Part shown: piece after piece, positions 1 to 6,991 of the stretch
Position numbering within the stretch: position 1 is the stretch's first letter
Layout: each line of letters starts with the position of its first letter
From: an uncultured Azospirillum sp.
GTDB taxonomy: Bacteria > Pseudomonadota > Alphaproteobacteria > RF32 > CAG-239
Direction of reading: 5' to 3'
DNA: 7,108 nucleotides
Assembly (NCBI GenBank): GCA_947383875.1
Contig: CANDEX010000079.1
Coordinates: 1-7,108, forward strand
The notes under the pieces: model-generated
What the model saw: the letters and a program-made list of their open reading frames with translations, nothing else
What the model was told of the DNA's origin: nothing
Databases searched by the model: none
Made by a program: the position numbers and the translations under genes

Positions 1-426
1 TGCCTGAACTAATTCTCCGGTTTCTAAAATGATTTTAGTTGTCGTTTCGCCGCAGGTTTCTGTTACCGTATCAAGGAATCTCTCGCAGGTATCTAAATTT
101 CCGTCCAAGAAATCATGGTAAGGGAAAACGGCATCTATTTCATCTGCTCCGAATTTCAGAGCTTGTTTAATTTCATTACGAAGTTTGTTGATGTCAGTTC
201 CGCCGTGAGGAAAGTTTACGACTGTAGCAATTTTGACCGGTGTTTTTTTTAGTTTTTTTTTCGCCAGAGCAACAAATTGCGGCCATACACATACTGCGGC
301 AACATGACCATAAGGCGTTTCGGCTCGGGCGCATAAATCTTCAATTTGATATTCGGTGTCGTGCTCTCCCAAAGAGGTGAGATCAAGGCAGCTAATGAGA
401 ATTTTGGCGGCGGAAACATCATCCAT
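1..426 (-). CDS. deoC: Deoxyribose-phosphate aldolase, N-terminal 142 residues (cut by window edge)
   Basis: DeoC is a cytosolic class I (Schiff-base) aldolase that cleaves 2-deoxyribose-5-phosphate to acetaldehyde and glyceraldehyde-3-phosphate, the last step of deoxynucleoside catabolism. The visible part contains LISCLDLTSLGEHDTE near residues 10-25, AAVCVWPQF (43-51, with the substrate-pocket Cys at 46), KIATVVNFPHGG (65-76) and FGADEIDAVFPY (92-103). All match the E. coli-type DeoC TIM barrel. Asp98 corresponds to the catalytic-relay Asp (E. coli Asp102). The Schiff-base lysine and its partner lysine lie beyond the left edge, so completeness cannot be judged. The family is usually 220-260 aa. 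The ATG at 424-426 is preceded by GGGAG seven bases upstream and lies one base after the stop of the phosphorylase gene, which indicates co-transcription and probably translational coupling. Two long A-tracts on the coding strand encode a KKKLKK stretch (residues 56-61). Confidence 0.95.
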   Translation of the reverse strand, partial: MDDVSAAKILISCLDLTSLGEHDTEYQIEDLCARAETPYGHVAAVCVWPQFVALAKKKLKKTPVKIATVVNFPHGGTDINKLRNEIKQALKFGADEIDAVFPYHDFLDGNLDTCERFLDTVTETCGETTTKIILETGELVQA

Positions 427-427
427 T

Positions 428-1234
428 TTATATCTCCCGGATAAATTGTTTAATCAAGTTGGTGAGATTTGCTGCAGCTTTGTTGCCTTCACGCAAGGTT
501 TCTTCATGGCTGGGAGCACTCTGATTCATTCCTGTGCCGTAATTGGTGATGACGGAGATACCAAGAACTTTCATGCTTGAGTGTACGGCGCAGATGACTT
601 CCGGGACGGTGGACATTCCGACGGCATCGCCACCCAAAATTTGGAACATTTTGATTTCGGCAGCGGTTTCAAAGCAAGGACCCAAAGCCCAAAGATAAAC
701 GCCTTCGTTAAGGCGGATATTTAGATTTGCGGCTATTTGGCGGGCTTTGTCACGAAATTCGGCGGTATACGCGTCGGCCATTCCCGGAAAACGTGGTCCT
801 AGATTATCGTCATTGGGGCCAATGAGGGGATTGGTTCCGGCAAAGTTAATGTGGTCTCGGATGAGCATCAATGAACCGGGCGCAAAGTTTGGGTTAAGGG
901 AACCAGCAGCATTAGTGACAATCAGGTTTTTTATACCCAGCAACTGAAACGCTTTGATAACAGTGTTAATAACTTGAGGATTATGTCCTTCATAGAGGTG
1001 AAATCGCCCCTGCATACAAAGTACGTCGTGACCTTCAAGATTACCGACAATTAAACGACTGCCGTGTCCCTGAACAGTGCTTTGCGGAAAGCCGTCGATA
1101 TCAGCATAATTGATGATAACGGAATCATTTATTTCTTCGGCCAGAGCACCTAATCCGGAGCCGAGGATGATGGCTGTTTCCGGATGTTTGTGACCGATGC
1201 GGGCGCGGATTTGTTCAGCAATTTTGCGTATCAT
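428..1234 (-). CDS. punA: Purine nucleoside phosphorylase, trimeric (human/PunA) type
   Basis: Cytosolic enzyme that cleaves purine (deoxy)nucleosides with phosphate to free base and (deoxy)ribose-1-phosphate. The 268 aa fit the trimeric PNP family (about 260-290 aa), not the hexameric DeoD type. Visible family motifs, in order, are ILGSGLG (23-29, phosphate-binding Ser26), GFPQSTVQGHGSRL (48-61, with His57), QGRFHLYEG (75-83, phosphate-binding Arg77), VTNAAGSLNP (106-115), RDHINFAGTNPLIGPND (126-142), GPCFETAAE (185-193, with Glu189), GMSTVPE (206-212) and ITNYGTGM (229-236). Asn231 aligns with human Asn243, which reads 6-oxopurines, so inosine and guanosine rather than methylthioadenosine are the likely substrates; His243 matches human His257. 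It overlaps the end of cdd by 4 nt and is followed by deoC after one base. The symbol is by family; xapA/deoD-style names are also used. No key residue is missing. Confidence 0.95.
   Translation of the reverse strand: MIRKIAEQIRARIGHKHPETAIILGSGLGALAEEINDSVIINYADIDGFPQSTVQGHGSRLIVGNLEGHDVLCMQGRFHLYEGHNPQVINTVIKAFQLLGIKNLIVTNAAGSLNPNFAPGSLMLIRDHINFAGTNPLIGPNDDNLGPRFPGMADAYTAEFRDKARQIAANLNIRLNEGVYLWALGPCFETAAEIKMFQILGGDAVGMSTVPEVICAVHSSMKVLGISVITNYGTGMNQSAPSHEETLREGNKAAANLTNLIKQFIREI
434..438 (-). promoter_or_regulatory. Ribosome binding site of deoC
   Basis: On the minus strand GGGAG lies seven bases before the ATG of deoC, inside the last codons of the upstream phosphorylase gene. It fixes the start at 426. 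The other nearby ATG (417-419) is out of frame. Confidence 0.75.
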
Positions 1235-1632
1235 TTTGATAACTCCGATGCAGAGAATGCAAGAGGCATAAGGTCAGACAAGCTGAGCGTTTGCTGCACT
1301 CCTTTGAGGTTGGCTAGGTGTATTAATGTATGTGTGTCGGCAAATTCGGCAATGCGTTGCAGACAAGCTCCGCAGGGTTTTATCAGTTCCTTGCTGTCTG
1401 CCAATATCAGAATTTCTTTGATTATACGGCTGCCGCCGGCAACCATGGCGGCAATCGCTCCGGCTTCGGCGCAGGTGCCGCAAGGGTAAGAGATGTTTTC
1501 GACATTACAGCCGGCATAAAGTTTTTCATCCTCGCTTAAAATTGCTGCGCTGACATGAAATTCGGAATAAGGCGCGTAAGCTTGCTCAAAGCTATTTCGC
1601 GCGGCGGCATATAAATCGGAAACGGTAATCAT
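1231..1632 (-). CDS. cdd: Cytidine deaminase, short homotetrameric type
   Basis: Zinc enzyme that deaminates cytidine and deoxycytidine to uridine and deoxyuridine in the cytosol. At 133 aa it matches the small tetrameric (B. subtilis-like) class, not the roughly 290 aa dimeric E. coli class. Visible are YAPYSEFHVSAAI (19-31), substrate-binding NVEN (43-46), CAEAGAIAAM (54-63) with zinc ligand Cys54 and catalytic Glu56, and PCGACLQ (86-92) with zinc ligands Cys87 and Cys90. The position after CAE is Ala where many homologues have Arg; CAEAGA with a preceding YPxGT is a form I recall from alphaproteobacterial enzymes. It is the first gene of the leftward operon. Its ATG is preceded by a modest AGGA/GAGA purine-rich stretch, and a promoter lies about 45-75 bp upstream. 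The product feeds the salvage pathway, whose later steps are encoded downstream. Confidence 0.96.
   Translation of the reverse strand: MITVSDLYAAARNSFEQAYAPYSEFHVSAAILSEDEKLYAGCNVENISYPCGTCAEAGAIAAMVAGGSRIIKEILILADSKELIKPCGACLQRIAEFADTHTLIHLANLKGVQQTLSLSDLMPLAFSASELSK
1243..1246 (-). promoter_or_regulatory. Ribosome binding site of the phosphorylase gene
   Basis: GGAG on the minus strand lies eight bases before the ATG at 1232-1234, within the last codons of cdd. The phosphorylase start and the cdd stop share ATGA (1231-1234), so the gene has its own binding site and is also positioned for translational coupling. Confidence 0.65.
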
Positions 1633-1655
1633 CTTGTCTCTTTTCCTTAAAAGCT

Positions 1656-1685
1656 TTGTTAATGATTTTAGGTTTATACTATAGG
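1656..1685 (+). promoter_or_regulatory. Possible weak promoter of the asmA-family gene
   Basis: The divergent gap must also hold rightward signals unless transcription comes from elsewhere. TTGTTA (1656-1661) with TATAGG (1680-1685) at 18 bp spacing is one option. TATACT (1675-1680) is a better -10 but has no good -35 at 16-18 bp. Either choice overlaps the -10 of the opposite promoter. The choice between them is uncertain. Confidence 0.3.
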
Positions 1686-1706
1686 AAAATTGTTTAGATT
1701 TAGCAA
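1678..1706 (-). promoter_or_regulatory. Predicted sigma-70 promoter of the cdd-punA-deoC operon
   Basis: On the minus strand TTGCTA (1701-1706) and TATAGT (1678-1683) are separated by exactly 17 bases. They match the housekeeping consensus at 4/6 and 5/6 positions. Transcription would start near 1671, leaving a leader of about 40 nt before the cdd ATG. No operator for a nucleoside-responsive repressor could be recognised. The -35 lies inside the leader of the divergent asmA-family gene. Confidence 0.6.
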
Positions 1707-1734
1707 AGATTATTTTATCTGTTCACATATTCGC

Positions 1735-1740
1735 AGGAGA
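1735..1740 (+). promoter_or_regulatory. Strong ribosome binding site of the asmA-family gene
   Basis: AGGAGA lies six bases before the GTG at 1747. This decides the start in favour of GTG over the in-frame TTG at 1690, which has no suitably spaced site and lies at or before the probable transcript start. Confidence 0.85.
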
Positions 1741-1746
1741 ACGCGC

Positions 1747-4700
1747 GTGAAAAAATTATGGTTAATTTTAGGTGCCGCCATTATTCTGGCTCTTGGCGGG
1801 ATATCCGTTTATATCTCAATGATTGATTGGAATCAGCACAAGGATAAAATTGCTGCTCAGTTTAATGATATTACCGGAAAACGCGTTGTTTTTGACGGGC
1901 CGGTCAGTTTTACGCTTCTGCCATCACCCAAGTTGACGGCAACAGATATTAAAGTCTTTAATCCGGTCGGGACGCCCGAAGCGGAAAAACCTTTGGCAAC
2001 GATTAAAAGTTTGATTGCAAATTTGGCTCTGGGGCCTTTGCTGCAGGGAAATTTTGAAGTGCAGATGATGTCTTTGATGGAACCTGAAATGTGGGTTAAA
2101 GTTATGCCGGAAGGTAAACTGAACTGGCAAACCCCAATGACGGATGAGCAAAGAAGTAATTTGGAAAATGTGGATGTTGCGTTGGACAGTGTGGTTGTTG
2201 AAAAAGCCAAAGTTAATTTTGAAGATGAAAAACACGGGATTAATACGCAGCTTGATAATCTGAACGGTGAGATTATTGCAGAAAGTGTTTTTGGTCCGTA
2301 TCGCATTGAGGGGAGTTATGTTAAGGGGCGTAATCCTGAGGGGTTTGCTATTTCGTTGGGACAGTTTTCGGAAAGTTTTGCTACATCGGTTAATTTTGTG
2401 CTGAATCAGCCTGCATCACAGTCTTATCTGCGTTTTGACGGGACTATTTTGCTTAAAAATGATGCTATCAGCGGCAATATCATTGTCGAATCGAATAAAT
2501 TTAAAGAGTTTTTTGACAGTACTTTTCCCAATCAGGTCTTGGATGAAGATTTGGATTATCCGCTGGCGATGTCTTTGGAGCTTGATACAAATAAAACCAA
2601 AGTCAGTATGTCGAATATTGTCGTTAAGTTCGGAACTTCTGCCGGTGCCGGAAATATTTTAATTCCTTTGTTTGAAAATGAATTTGCCATAGACGGAAGT
2701 GAGCTTGAAGAACGCCGGAAAATAGAAATGGCGTTTAATATGACGGATTTGGATTTGACCCCTTGGGTCGCGTTATTGAAAAAGGCGGTTGTCGCGCAGA
2801 GTGATCCCGAGGCTGTTTATGAACCTGATTTTGAATTTGATGTGTTGGCGGATTTAAAAGCCATTAAAACAACGTATAATAATCAAACTATCCGCGATTT
2901 TGCGCTGAGTGCGGATTATATTAACAACAGTTTGGGTATTCGTGAATTGAGCGGTGTTTTTCCGGGAGAGACACAGGCCAGTATCAAGGGGGATATCTTC
3001 GCTAATGATGATGAGTTGGCCTATAATTTAAACACGGAATTAGCCGGTAACGATACATTGAAGTTTATGTCTTGGCTAGGGTATGACATTACACCGGTAG
3101 CACAGTCGACTTATCGGCGTATGGCCGGTAAAGCCAATATTTCCGGAACATTGAATAATATCAAAATTTCTCCGTTGGATGTAACCCTAGATAAAACAGT
3201 TGTTAAAGGTGAGGCCGGTATTGTTCGCGGTGCGCGTCCGCAATATTATTTGGCTCTGACATCAGACAGTATTAATTTTGATAATTATTTGCCCGGATTG
3301 CCGAAAGAACAGGCAGACAAATCATTTAAAGAACGGCTGCGGTATCGTTTTGCGCAGCTTGCCGATCTAAATGATGTTGATATTGATTTTCGCGGCACAT
3401 TGGATTTGGGTATTTATGAAAATACGCCATTTGAAAACAGCGAGTTGTCATTTAAAACCGCTCAAGGGGTGATGGATATCAATAAACTTTCTATCGGCAG
3501 TGTTGCCAATGCTTCGGTGACGGCTGAAGGTCAGGTAAGCGGTTTTGGAAAAGAACCTCAGGCAACTAATTTGAAATACAGTGTGGAAACTAAAAATTTA
3601 GATTCTTTTTTGAACAAGTTTGAATTACCTAAGCCTAATATTGATTTGAAAGATATGCAGCAATTTCGCTCTCAAGGAATTATTACCGGCGGGTTTGATA
3701 AGGCTGCCGTTAATACGGTTTCCAGATTGGGAAATATTGATTTCAGTTACAGCGGCAGAATCAGTAATAATGAGGAAGGTTATTTACTGAATGGAGAGTT
3801 GGAACTTAAGTCTCCTGATTTTGTTAAATTAGCAAATGCGTTGAATTTTGATTATCACCCTAAAGGATATGCTCTGGGGTTGTTTAATTTGAGCGGGCAT
3901 ATTGCCGGGAATGAAAACATCTTTAAATTGACCAATATGAATGCTTTTGTCGGTGCAAATAATTTTCAGGGGACTTTGTGGGTTGATAACAGCGGTGCCA
4001 AAACGAATATTGTAACCGAGATGGATATTACCCGATTTGAACCGGAAAGATTCTTTTACAGCGGCGGGACAAATAATGCAGCAGCGATTCAGCCGGCAGC
4101 GGCACTTCGAGCAGAAGCCGGAAGTGAAAAGGTTGATTTTCTGGCTAAACCGTTTTGGGATAAGAAAAGGTTAAACTATGATTTTTATAAAACCTTTACA
4201 TTGACCGGAAAATTTAATATCGGTGATTTGGTTTGGAATGGCTATAATTTCAGAAAAGCGTCCGTTTCGGCAGATGTACGGAATGATAAAATCAAAATAG
4301 GCAGTTTTAATGCATTGCTGAATGACGGGACGGTTACTGCTCAGGCAGAATTGACGTTGGAAGATAATAAACCGGAATTGCAGCTTAGTTTTAACGCGAG
4401 TAATCAGGATGTTGCCGGAAATTATTGGAGCGGTGAGGTTTATGGTTTGCGTTCCGGAAAGTTTAATGCCTCAGGTAAAGTGACTATGCCTGCTTATTCT
4501 GCGGATGATATGTTGCTGGGGGCAAACGGAGAAATATCTTTAGATGTTTCTCGTCCGGTGGTTAAAGGTTGGGATTGGTTAAAACTGATTGAGGATTTAC
4601 GGCAACGTGATATTTCCGAAGGTTTGGCTAATTTGGCGCAGGAAAGTTTACACAGCGGTGAAACGGTATTTGACAGTTTTTCGGGTAAATTTGTTATAGG

Positions 4701-5988
4701 AAAAGGTCAGGTACGTCTTAATGACGGAAAGTTTGTTTCTTCCAAAGTGTTGGTCGGTGTTGAAGATGAAAGTAATTTGGAAACATGGGATATGTCTGCT
4801 AAGTTTTCTGCCTCCTTGCCGGAGCTTTCTTCTATTCCGCCTTTCGGATTTACCATGACCGGGTTAATGAGTACTCCGGAGTTGGTTGTGGACGTGAAGC
4901 CGATTACGGATATTTATGATACCAAGAGGGCAAAGGAAGCTGCAGACAAGCAAGCGGCCGAAGAGGCAAGGGCCGAATATCTGCGCCAGCTTATGGCTGA
5001 ACAACAGCAGACAGCACAACGGATTAAAAATCAGTTGGATGCCGAAGTGGCTGCCGTGTATGATGTCAGAAACGCAGAAGCTGTGAGCGAAGAGGCTAAA
5101 AGCCGTTATGCCGGTATTAAGGAAGAGTTGGATAAAACTTCCAGCGGTATAGAGGAAATTTTTACATTGGGATTAACGCAGGAGTTTGACGAAACATTGC
5201 CGCAGGCTTTGGCTAAGCGTAATGAAGTTTATGGTGCGAAAGTTCCTCAGCTTAAAGAACGGTTACAGGCTGCGTATGTCGGAGATTTGAAATATCAGAT
5301 TAATGATCTGTATGGTCAAATCAGTGATATTTATAATAACTCTAAGGAGAAGTCTAACAACTATCGTGATCAGTATGTGGCATTTCCGAAACGTTTGGCT
5401 AAAATAAAGACAGATTACAATCTTGAGGCTGACAAGTTGGTAAATCAGCTTAAACAGGATATTGAAAACAGTCTGTTAGTTATAGACAACAGTAATTCCG
5501 AAACAGCCAAGGAGTATATTGAAATTCAAAATTCTTCAGACGGCAAGGTTTTGGGTGAGTTTTTGGCAAAACTTAAGCCGGCTTTGGACGAAGTGAAAAA
5601 AGAAGATAAAGTGCTGGATGAAAATATTACTCGGTTGTTGGAGTATGCGGAGGAATCCGTTGGATTGGAAGAAGAAGCATATCAGGCACGGGTTAAGGCG
5701 GCCGAACAGGCTAAAAAGGTTCAGGAAAATATCGGGAAAATTTCAGCTTCAACAGGCGTTAACAAGACCATTGTACGTGATATTGAAGATATTGAAAAAT
5801 CAGAAAAGCATCAAAATGACGAACCGGTGAAAGTTTTAGACTTTTCGAGAGATAAAAGTTCCGGAAGTGTGAATGTCCATAAGGAAAACACCAGAGAACA
5901 GTCCACGAGCGTGTCGAGAGATGAGGGTGTGGTTCGAAAGGCAACGGGAAACATTACCAAGGCCAGCGGAGTTATTGTTAAAAAATAG
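1747..5988 (+). CDS. AsmA-family protein with long helical C-terminal extension
   Basis: AsmA-like proteins are inner-membrane-anchored periplasmic proteins linked to outer-membrane assembly; the wider TamB/YhdP/AsmA group is thought to bridge the periplasm for phospholipid transport. The 1413 aa product begins MKKLWLILGAAIILALGG, a basic residue pair plus one hydrophobic segment (about 4-24), then the typical AsmA N-terminal domain: DWNQHKDKIAAQFNDITGKR (27-46), GPVSFTLLPSPKLTATDIKV (51-70) and later EGKLNW. A long beta-rich region follows. An AsmA C-terminal core spans about 819-1058 and includes GLRSGKFNASGKV and, near its end, PPFGFTMTGLMSTPELVVDV. From about 1060 the composition changes sharply to Ala/Glu/Lys/Gln-rich helical sequence (to about 1354), then a 59-residue hydrophilic tail ending in two similar units, KATGNIT and KASGVIV. 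The N-terminal and core assignment is firm; the role of the extension is unknown. The GTG start removes 19 poorly plausible residues. Confidence 0.9.
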   Translation: MKKLWLILGAAIILALGGISVYISMIDWNQHKDKIAAQFNDITGKRVVFDGPVSFTLLPSPKLTATDIKVFNPVGTPEAEKPLATIKSLIANLALGPLLQGNFEVQMMSLMEPEMWVKVMPEGKLNWQTPMTDEQRSNLENVDVALDSVVVEKAKVNFEDEKHGINTQLDNLNGEIIAESVFGPYRIEGSYVKGRNPEGFAISLGQFSESFATSVNFVLNQPASQSYLRFDGTILLKNDAISGNIIVESNKFKEFFDSTFPNQVLDEDLDYPLAMSLELDTNKTKVSMSNIVVKFGTSAGAGNILIPLFENEFAIDGSELEERRKIEMAFNMTDLDLTPWVALLKKAVVAQSDPEAVYEPDFEFDVLADLKAIKTTYNNQTIRDFALSADYINNSLGIRELSGVFPGETQASIKGDIFANDDELAYNLNTELAGNDTLKFMSWLGYDITPVAQSTYRRMAGKANISGTLNNIKISPLDVTLDKTVVKGEAGIVRGARPQYYLALTSDSINFDNYLPGLPKEQADKSFKERLRYRFAQLADLNDVDIDFRGTLDLGIYENTPFENSELSFKTAQGVMDINKLSIGSVANASVTAEGQVSGFGKEPQATNLKYSVETKNLDSFLNKFELPKPNIDLKDMQQFRSQGIITGGFDKAAVNTVSRLGNIDFSYSGRISNNEEGYLLNGELELKSPDFVKLANALNFDYHPKGYALGLFNLSGHIAGNENIFKLTNMNAFVGANNFQGTLWVDNSGAKTNIVTEMDITRFEPERFFYSGGTNNAAAIQPAAALRAEAGSEKVDFLAKPFWDKKRLNYDFYKTFTLTGKFNIGDLVWNGYNFRKASVSADVRNDKIKIGSFNALLNDGTVTAQAELTLEDNKPELQLSFNASNQDVAGNYWSGEVYGLRSGKFNASGKVTMPAYSADDMLLGANGEISLDVSRPVVKGWDWLKLIEDLRQRDISEGLANLAQESLHSGETVFDSFSGKFVIGKGQVRLNDGKFVSSKVLVGVEDESNLETWDMSAKFSASLPELSSIPPFGFTMTGLMSTPELVVDVKPITDIYDTKRAKEAADKQAAEEARAEYLRQLMAEQQQTAQRIKNQLDAEVAAVYDVRNAEAVSEEAKSRYAGIKEELDKTSSGIEEIFTLGLTQEFDETLPQALAKRNEVYGAKVPQLKERLQAAYVGDLKYQINDLYGQISDIYNNSKEKSNNYRDQYVAFPKRLAKIKTDYNLEADKLVNQLKQDIENSLLVIDNSNSETAKEYIEIQNSSDGKVLGEFLAKLKPALDEVKKEDKVLDENITRLLEYAEESVGLEEEAYQARVKAAEQAKKVQENIGKISASTGVNKTIVRDIEDIEKSEKHQNDEPVKVLDFSRDKSSGSVNVHKENTREQSTSVSRDEGVVRKATGNITKASGVIVKK
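4924..5808 (+). other. Predicted alpha-helical/coiled-coil extension of the AsmA-family protein
   Basis: Residues about 1060-1354 of the preceding protein lack the alternating beta pattern of the AsmA body. They are rich in Ala, Glu, Lys, Gln and Asp, with few Gly or Pro. The stretch opens with TKRAKEAADKQAAEEARAEY and includes segments such as EEEAYQARVKAAEQAKKVQ. No second membrane segment is visible, so the topology predicts a periplasmic location. I do not recognise a known domain in it. Confidence 0.7.
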
Positions 5989-6011
5989 TTGTTAAATATG
6001 GGCTATTAAGC

Positions 6012-6039
6012 TTGTCGAATCGGTTTTTTATGCTACAAT
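6012..6039 (+). promoter_or_regulatory. Predicted extended -10 promoter of the galU-like gene
   Basis: TTGTCG (6012-6017) and TACAAT (6034-6039) are 16 bp apart. TGC directly before the -10 gives the extended form TGnTAnAAT. Transcription would begin near 6046, about 36 nt before the ATG at 6082. This lies in the 93-bp gap after the asmA-family gene, so the downstream gene can be expressed on its own even if there is read-through. Confidence 0.65.
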
Positions 6040-6070
6040 CCCGTGCATTGTTTGAGATGTAATTATTTTT

Positions 6071-6075
6071 GGAGA
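6071..6075 (+). promoter_or_regulatory. Ribosome binding site of the galU-like gene
   Basis: GGAGA lies six bases before the ATG at 6082. It sets the start there rather than at the in-frame GTG at 6043, which falls at the predicted transcript start. The in-frame TTG immediately before the ATG (6079-6081) is a less likely alternative. Confidence 0.8.
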
Positions 6076-6081
6076 AAATTG

Positions 6082-6972
6082 ATGCGTAAGAAACCAGAGG
6101 TGTGTATTCTTCCTGTTGCCGGATTGTCAACCCGAAATTTGCCTGCGACGAAAGCTCTTCATAAAGGTTTTTTGACTTTGCATAATTTGCCGATTATTCA
6201 ATATGCGGTTAATGCCTGTGCTGAAATCGGTATTAAAGAAGTGGTTTTTATATATAGTGACCAATCTTGTAAGCATTTATTTGAAACTTATTTTTCACCG
6301 TATCCTTGGTTGGAAAATCATTTGAAGGAAAAAAACAAGCTTGATTTATTGGAAGCCGTTAAAAAAGTTATTCCTGAGGGGATGAAGTTTTCTTTTGCGG
6401 AACAATCAGAACCCAAAGGCAATGGACATGCTATTTTGATGGCTAAAGATATTGTCGGTGACAGAGACTTTGTTGTTATGTGGCCGGATGATGTCTATGT
6501 TAATCTGCGTGGTGACGGTGTCTTGAAGCAGCTGCTGGATATTTATGAGACCGAAGGCGGAATGGTTGAAAATATTATGGAGTTTCCACGGGAGCAAATG
6601 GTAAGATACGGAGCTTTAGTTGGTGCAGTGCGCGATGGGCGTGTTGTTCGTGCCAAAGGATTGGTTGAGAAGCCTGCGCTGGAGGAAGTTCCTTCCAATT
6701 ATGCCAGTATGGGGCCGTATATTCTGCCTAATGAAATTATGCATATTTTACCGGAAGTTCGTAAAGGCAATAATGGTGAAATTAATTTGACTGATGCAAT
6801 GGAGTTGGCTGCGCAAAGAGGAATGAAACTAACAGGCGTTTTGTGTGATGTTTTGCGTTTTGATTGCGGAACCAATAAGGATTTGGAACGCTCAAATATA
6901 AAATTGAGTTTAATGAAAGATCCTGATTTGAGGGCTTATGCGTGTGAGCTGTTAAAAACAATGATGATTTAG
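6082..6972 (+). CDS. GalU-like UTP-glucose-1-phosphate uridylyltransferase family protein (divergent)
   Basis: Nucleotidyltransferase with a Rossmann-like fold. GalU makes UDP-glucose from UTP and glucose-1-phosphate for lipopolysaccharide, capsule and other envelope sugars. The 296 aa match GalU length (about 280-300). Visible landmarks are ILPVAGLSTRNLPATKA (9-25), LPIIQYAVN (36-44), EQSEPKGNGHA (107-117), WPDD (134-137, metal-binding Asp), LVEKP (194-198), GPYIL, EINLTDA (233-239) and DCGTNKD (261-267). The signature differs from the usual GLGTRMLPATKAIPKEML: Gly to Ser16, Pro to His27, Glu to Gly29 and Met to Phe30. The lysines at 24 and 28, Gln108, Gly115, Asp137, Glu196 and Lys197 are kept, so an active enzyme is plausible. 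Nucleotide or sugar specificity could differ, so I leave the symbol blank. It has its own promoter and a terminator directly after it, suggesting a single-gene unit. Confidence 0.85.
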   Translation: MRKKPEVCILPVAGLSTRNLPATKALHKGFLTLHNLPIIQYAVNACAEIGIKEVVFIYSDQSCKHLFETYFSPYPWLENHLKEKNKLDLLEAVKKVIPEGMKFSFAEQSEPKGNGHAILMAKDIVGDRDFVVMWPDDVYVNLRGDGVLKQLLDIYETEGGMVENIMEFPREQMVRYGALVGAVRDGRVVRAKGLVEKPALEEVPSNYASMGPYILPNEIMHILPEVRKGNNGEINLTDAMELAAQRGMKLTGVLCDVLRFDCGTNKDLERSNIKLSLMKDPDLRAYACELLKTMMI

Positions 6973-6991
6973 TTGTTTTAGCTTTTTTCTT

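Noticed and set aside
356..1539. Plus-strand open frames of 66-101 codons opposite the salvage genes
   Set aside because: They are antisense to well-supported genes, show no family motifs or good start sites, and reflect the codon pattern of the real genes.
1690..1746. In-frame TTG start extending the AsmA-family protein by 19 residues
   Set aside because: No suitable ribosome binding site precedes it and it lies at or before the likely transcript start. The extension puts a charged, Cys-containing stretch ahead of a clean membrane anchor. The GTG at 1747 has AGGAGA at ideal spacing.
1857..2306. Minus-strand open frame of 149 codons inside the asmA-family gene
   Set aside because: It is antisense to a recognisable AsmA N-terminal domain. 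The sequence is low-complexity Ser/Phe/Leu-rich, as expected of a shadow frame.
5984..6030. Possible terminator after the asmA-family gene, with T6 at 6024-6029
   Set aside because: The T-run has no stable stem directly upstream. The only inverted repeat seen (AATAG/CTATT) is five bases and not adjacent to it. The T-run lies within the promoter spacer.
6043..6081. In-frame GTG start for the galU-like gene
   Set aside because: It lies four bases after a good -10 element, so it would be at the very 5' end of the transcript. The ATG at 6082 has GGAGA six bases upstream, and family homology begins right after it.
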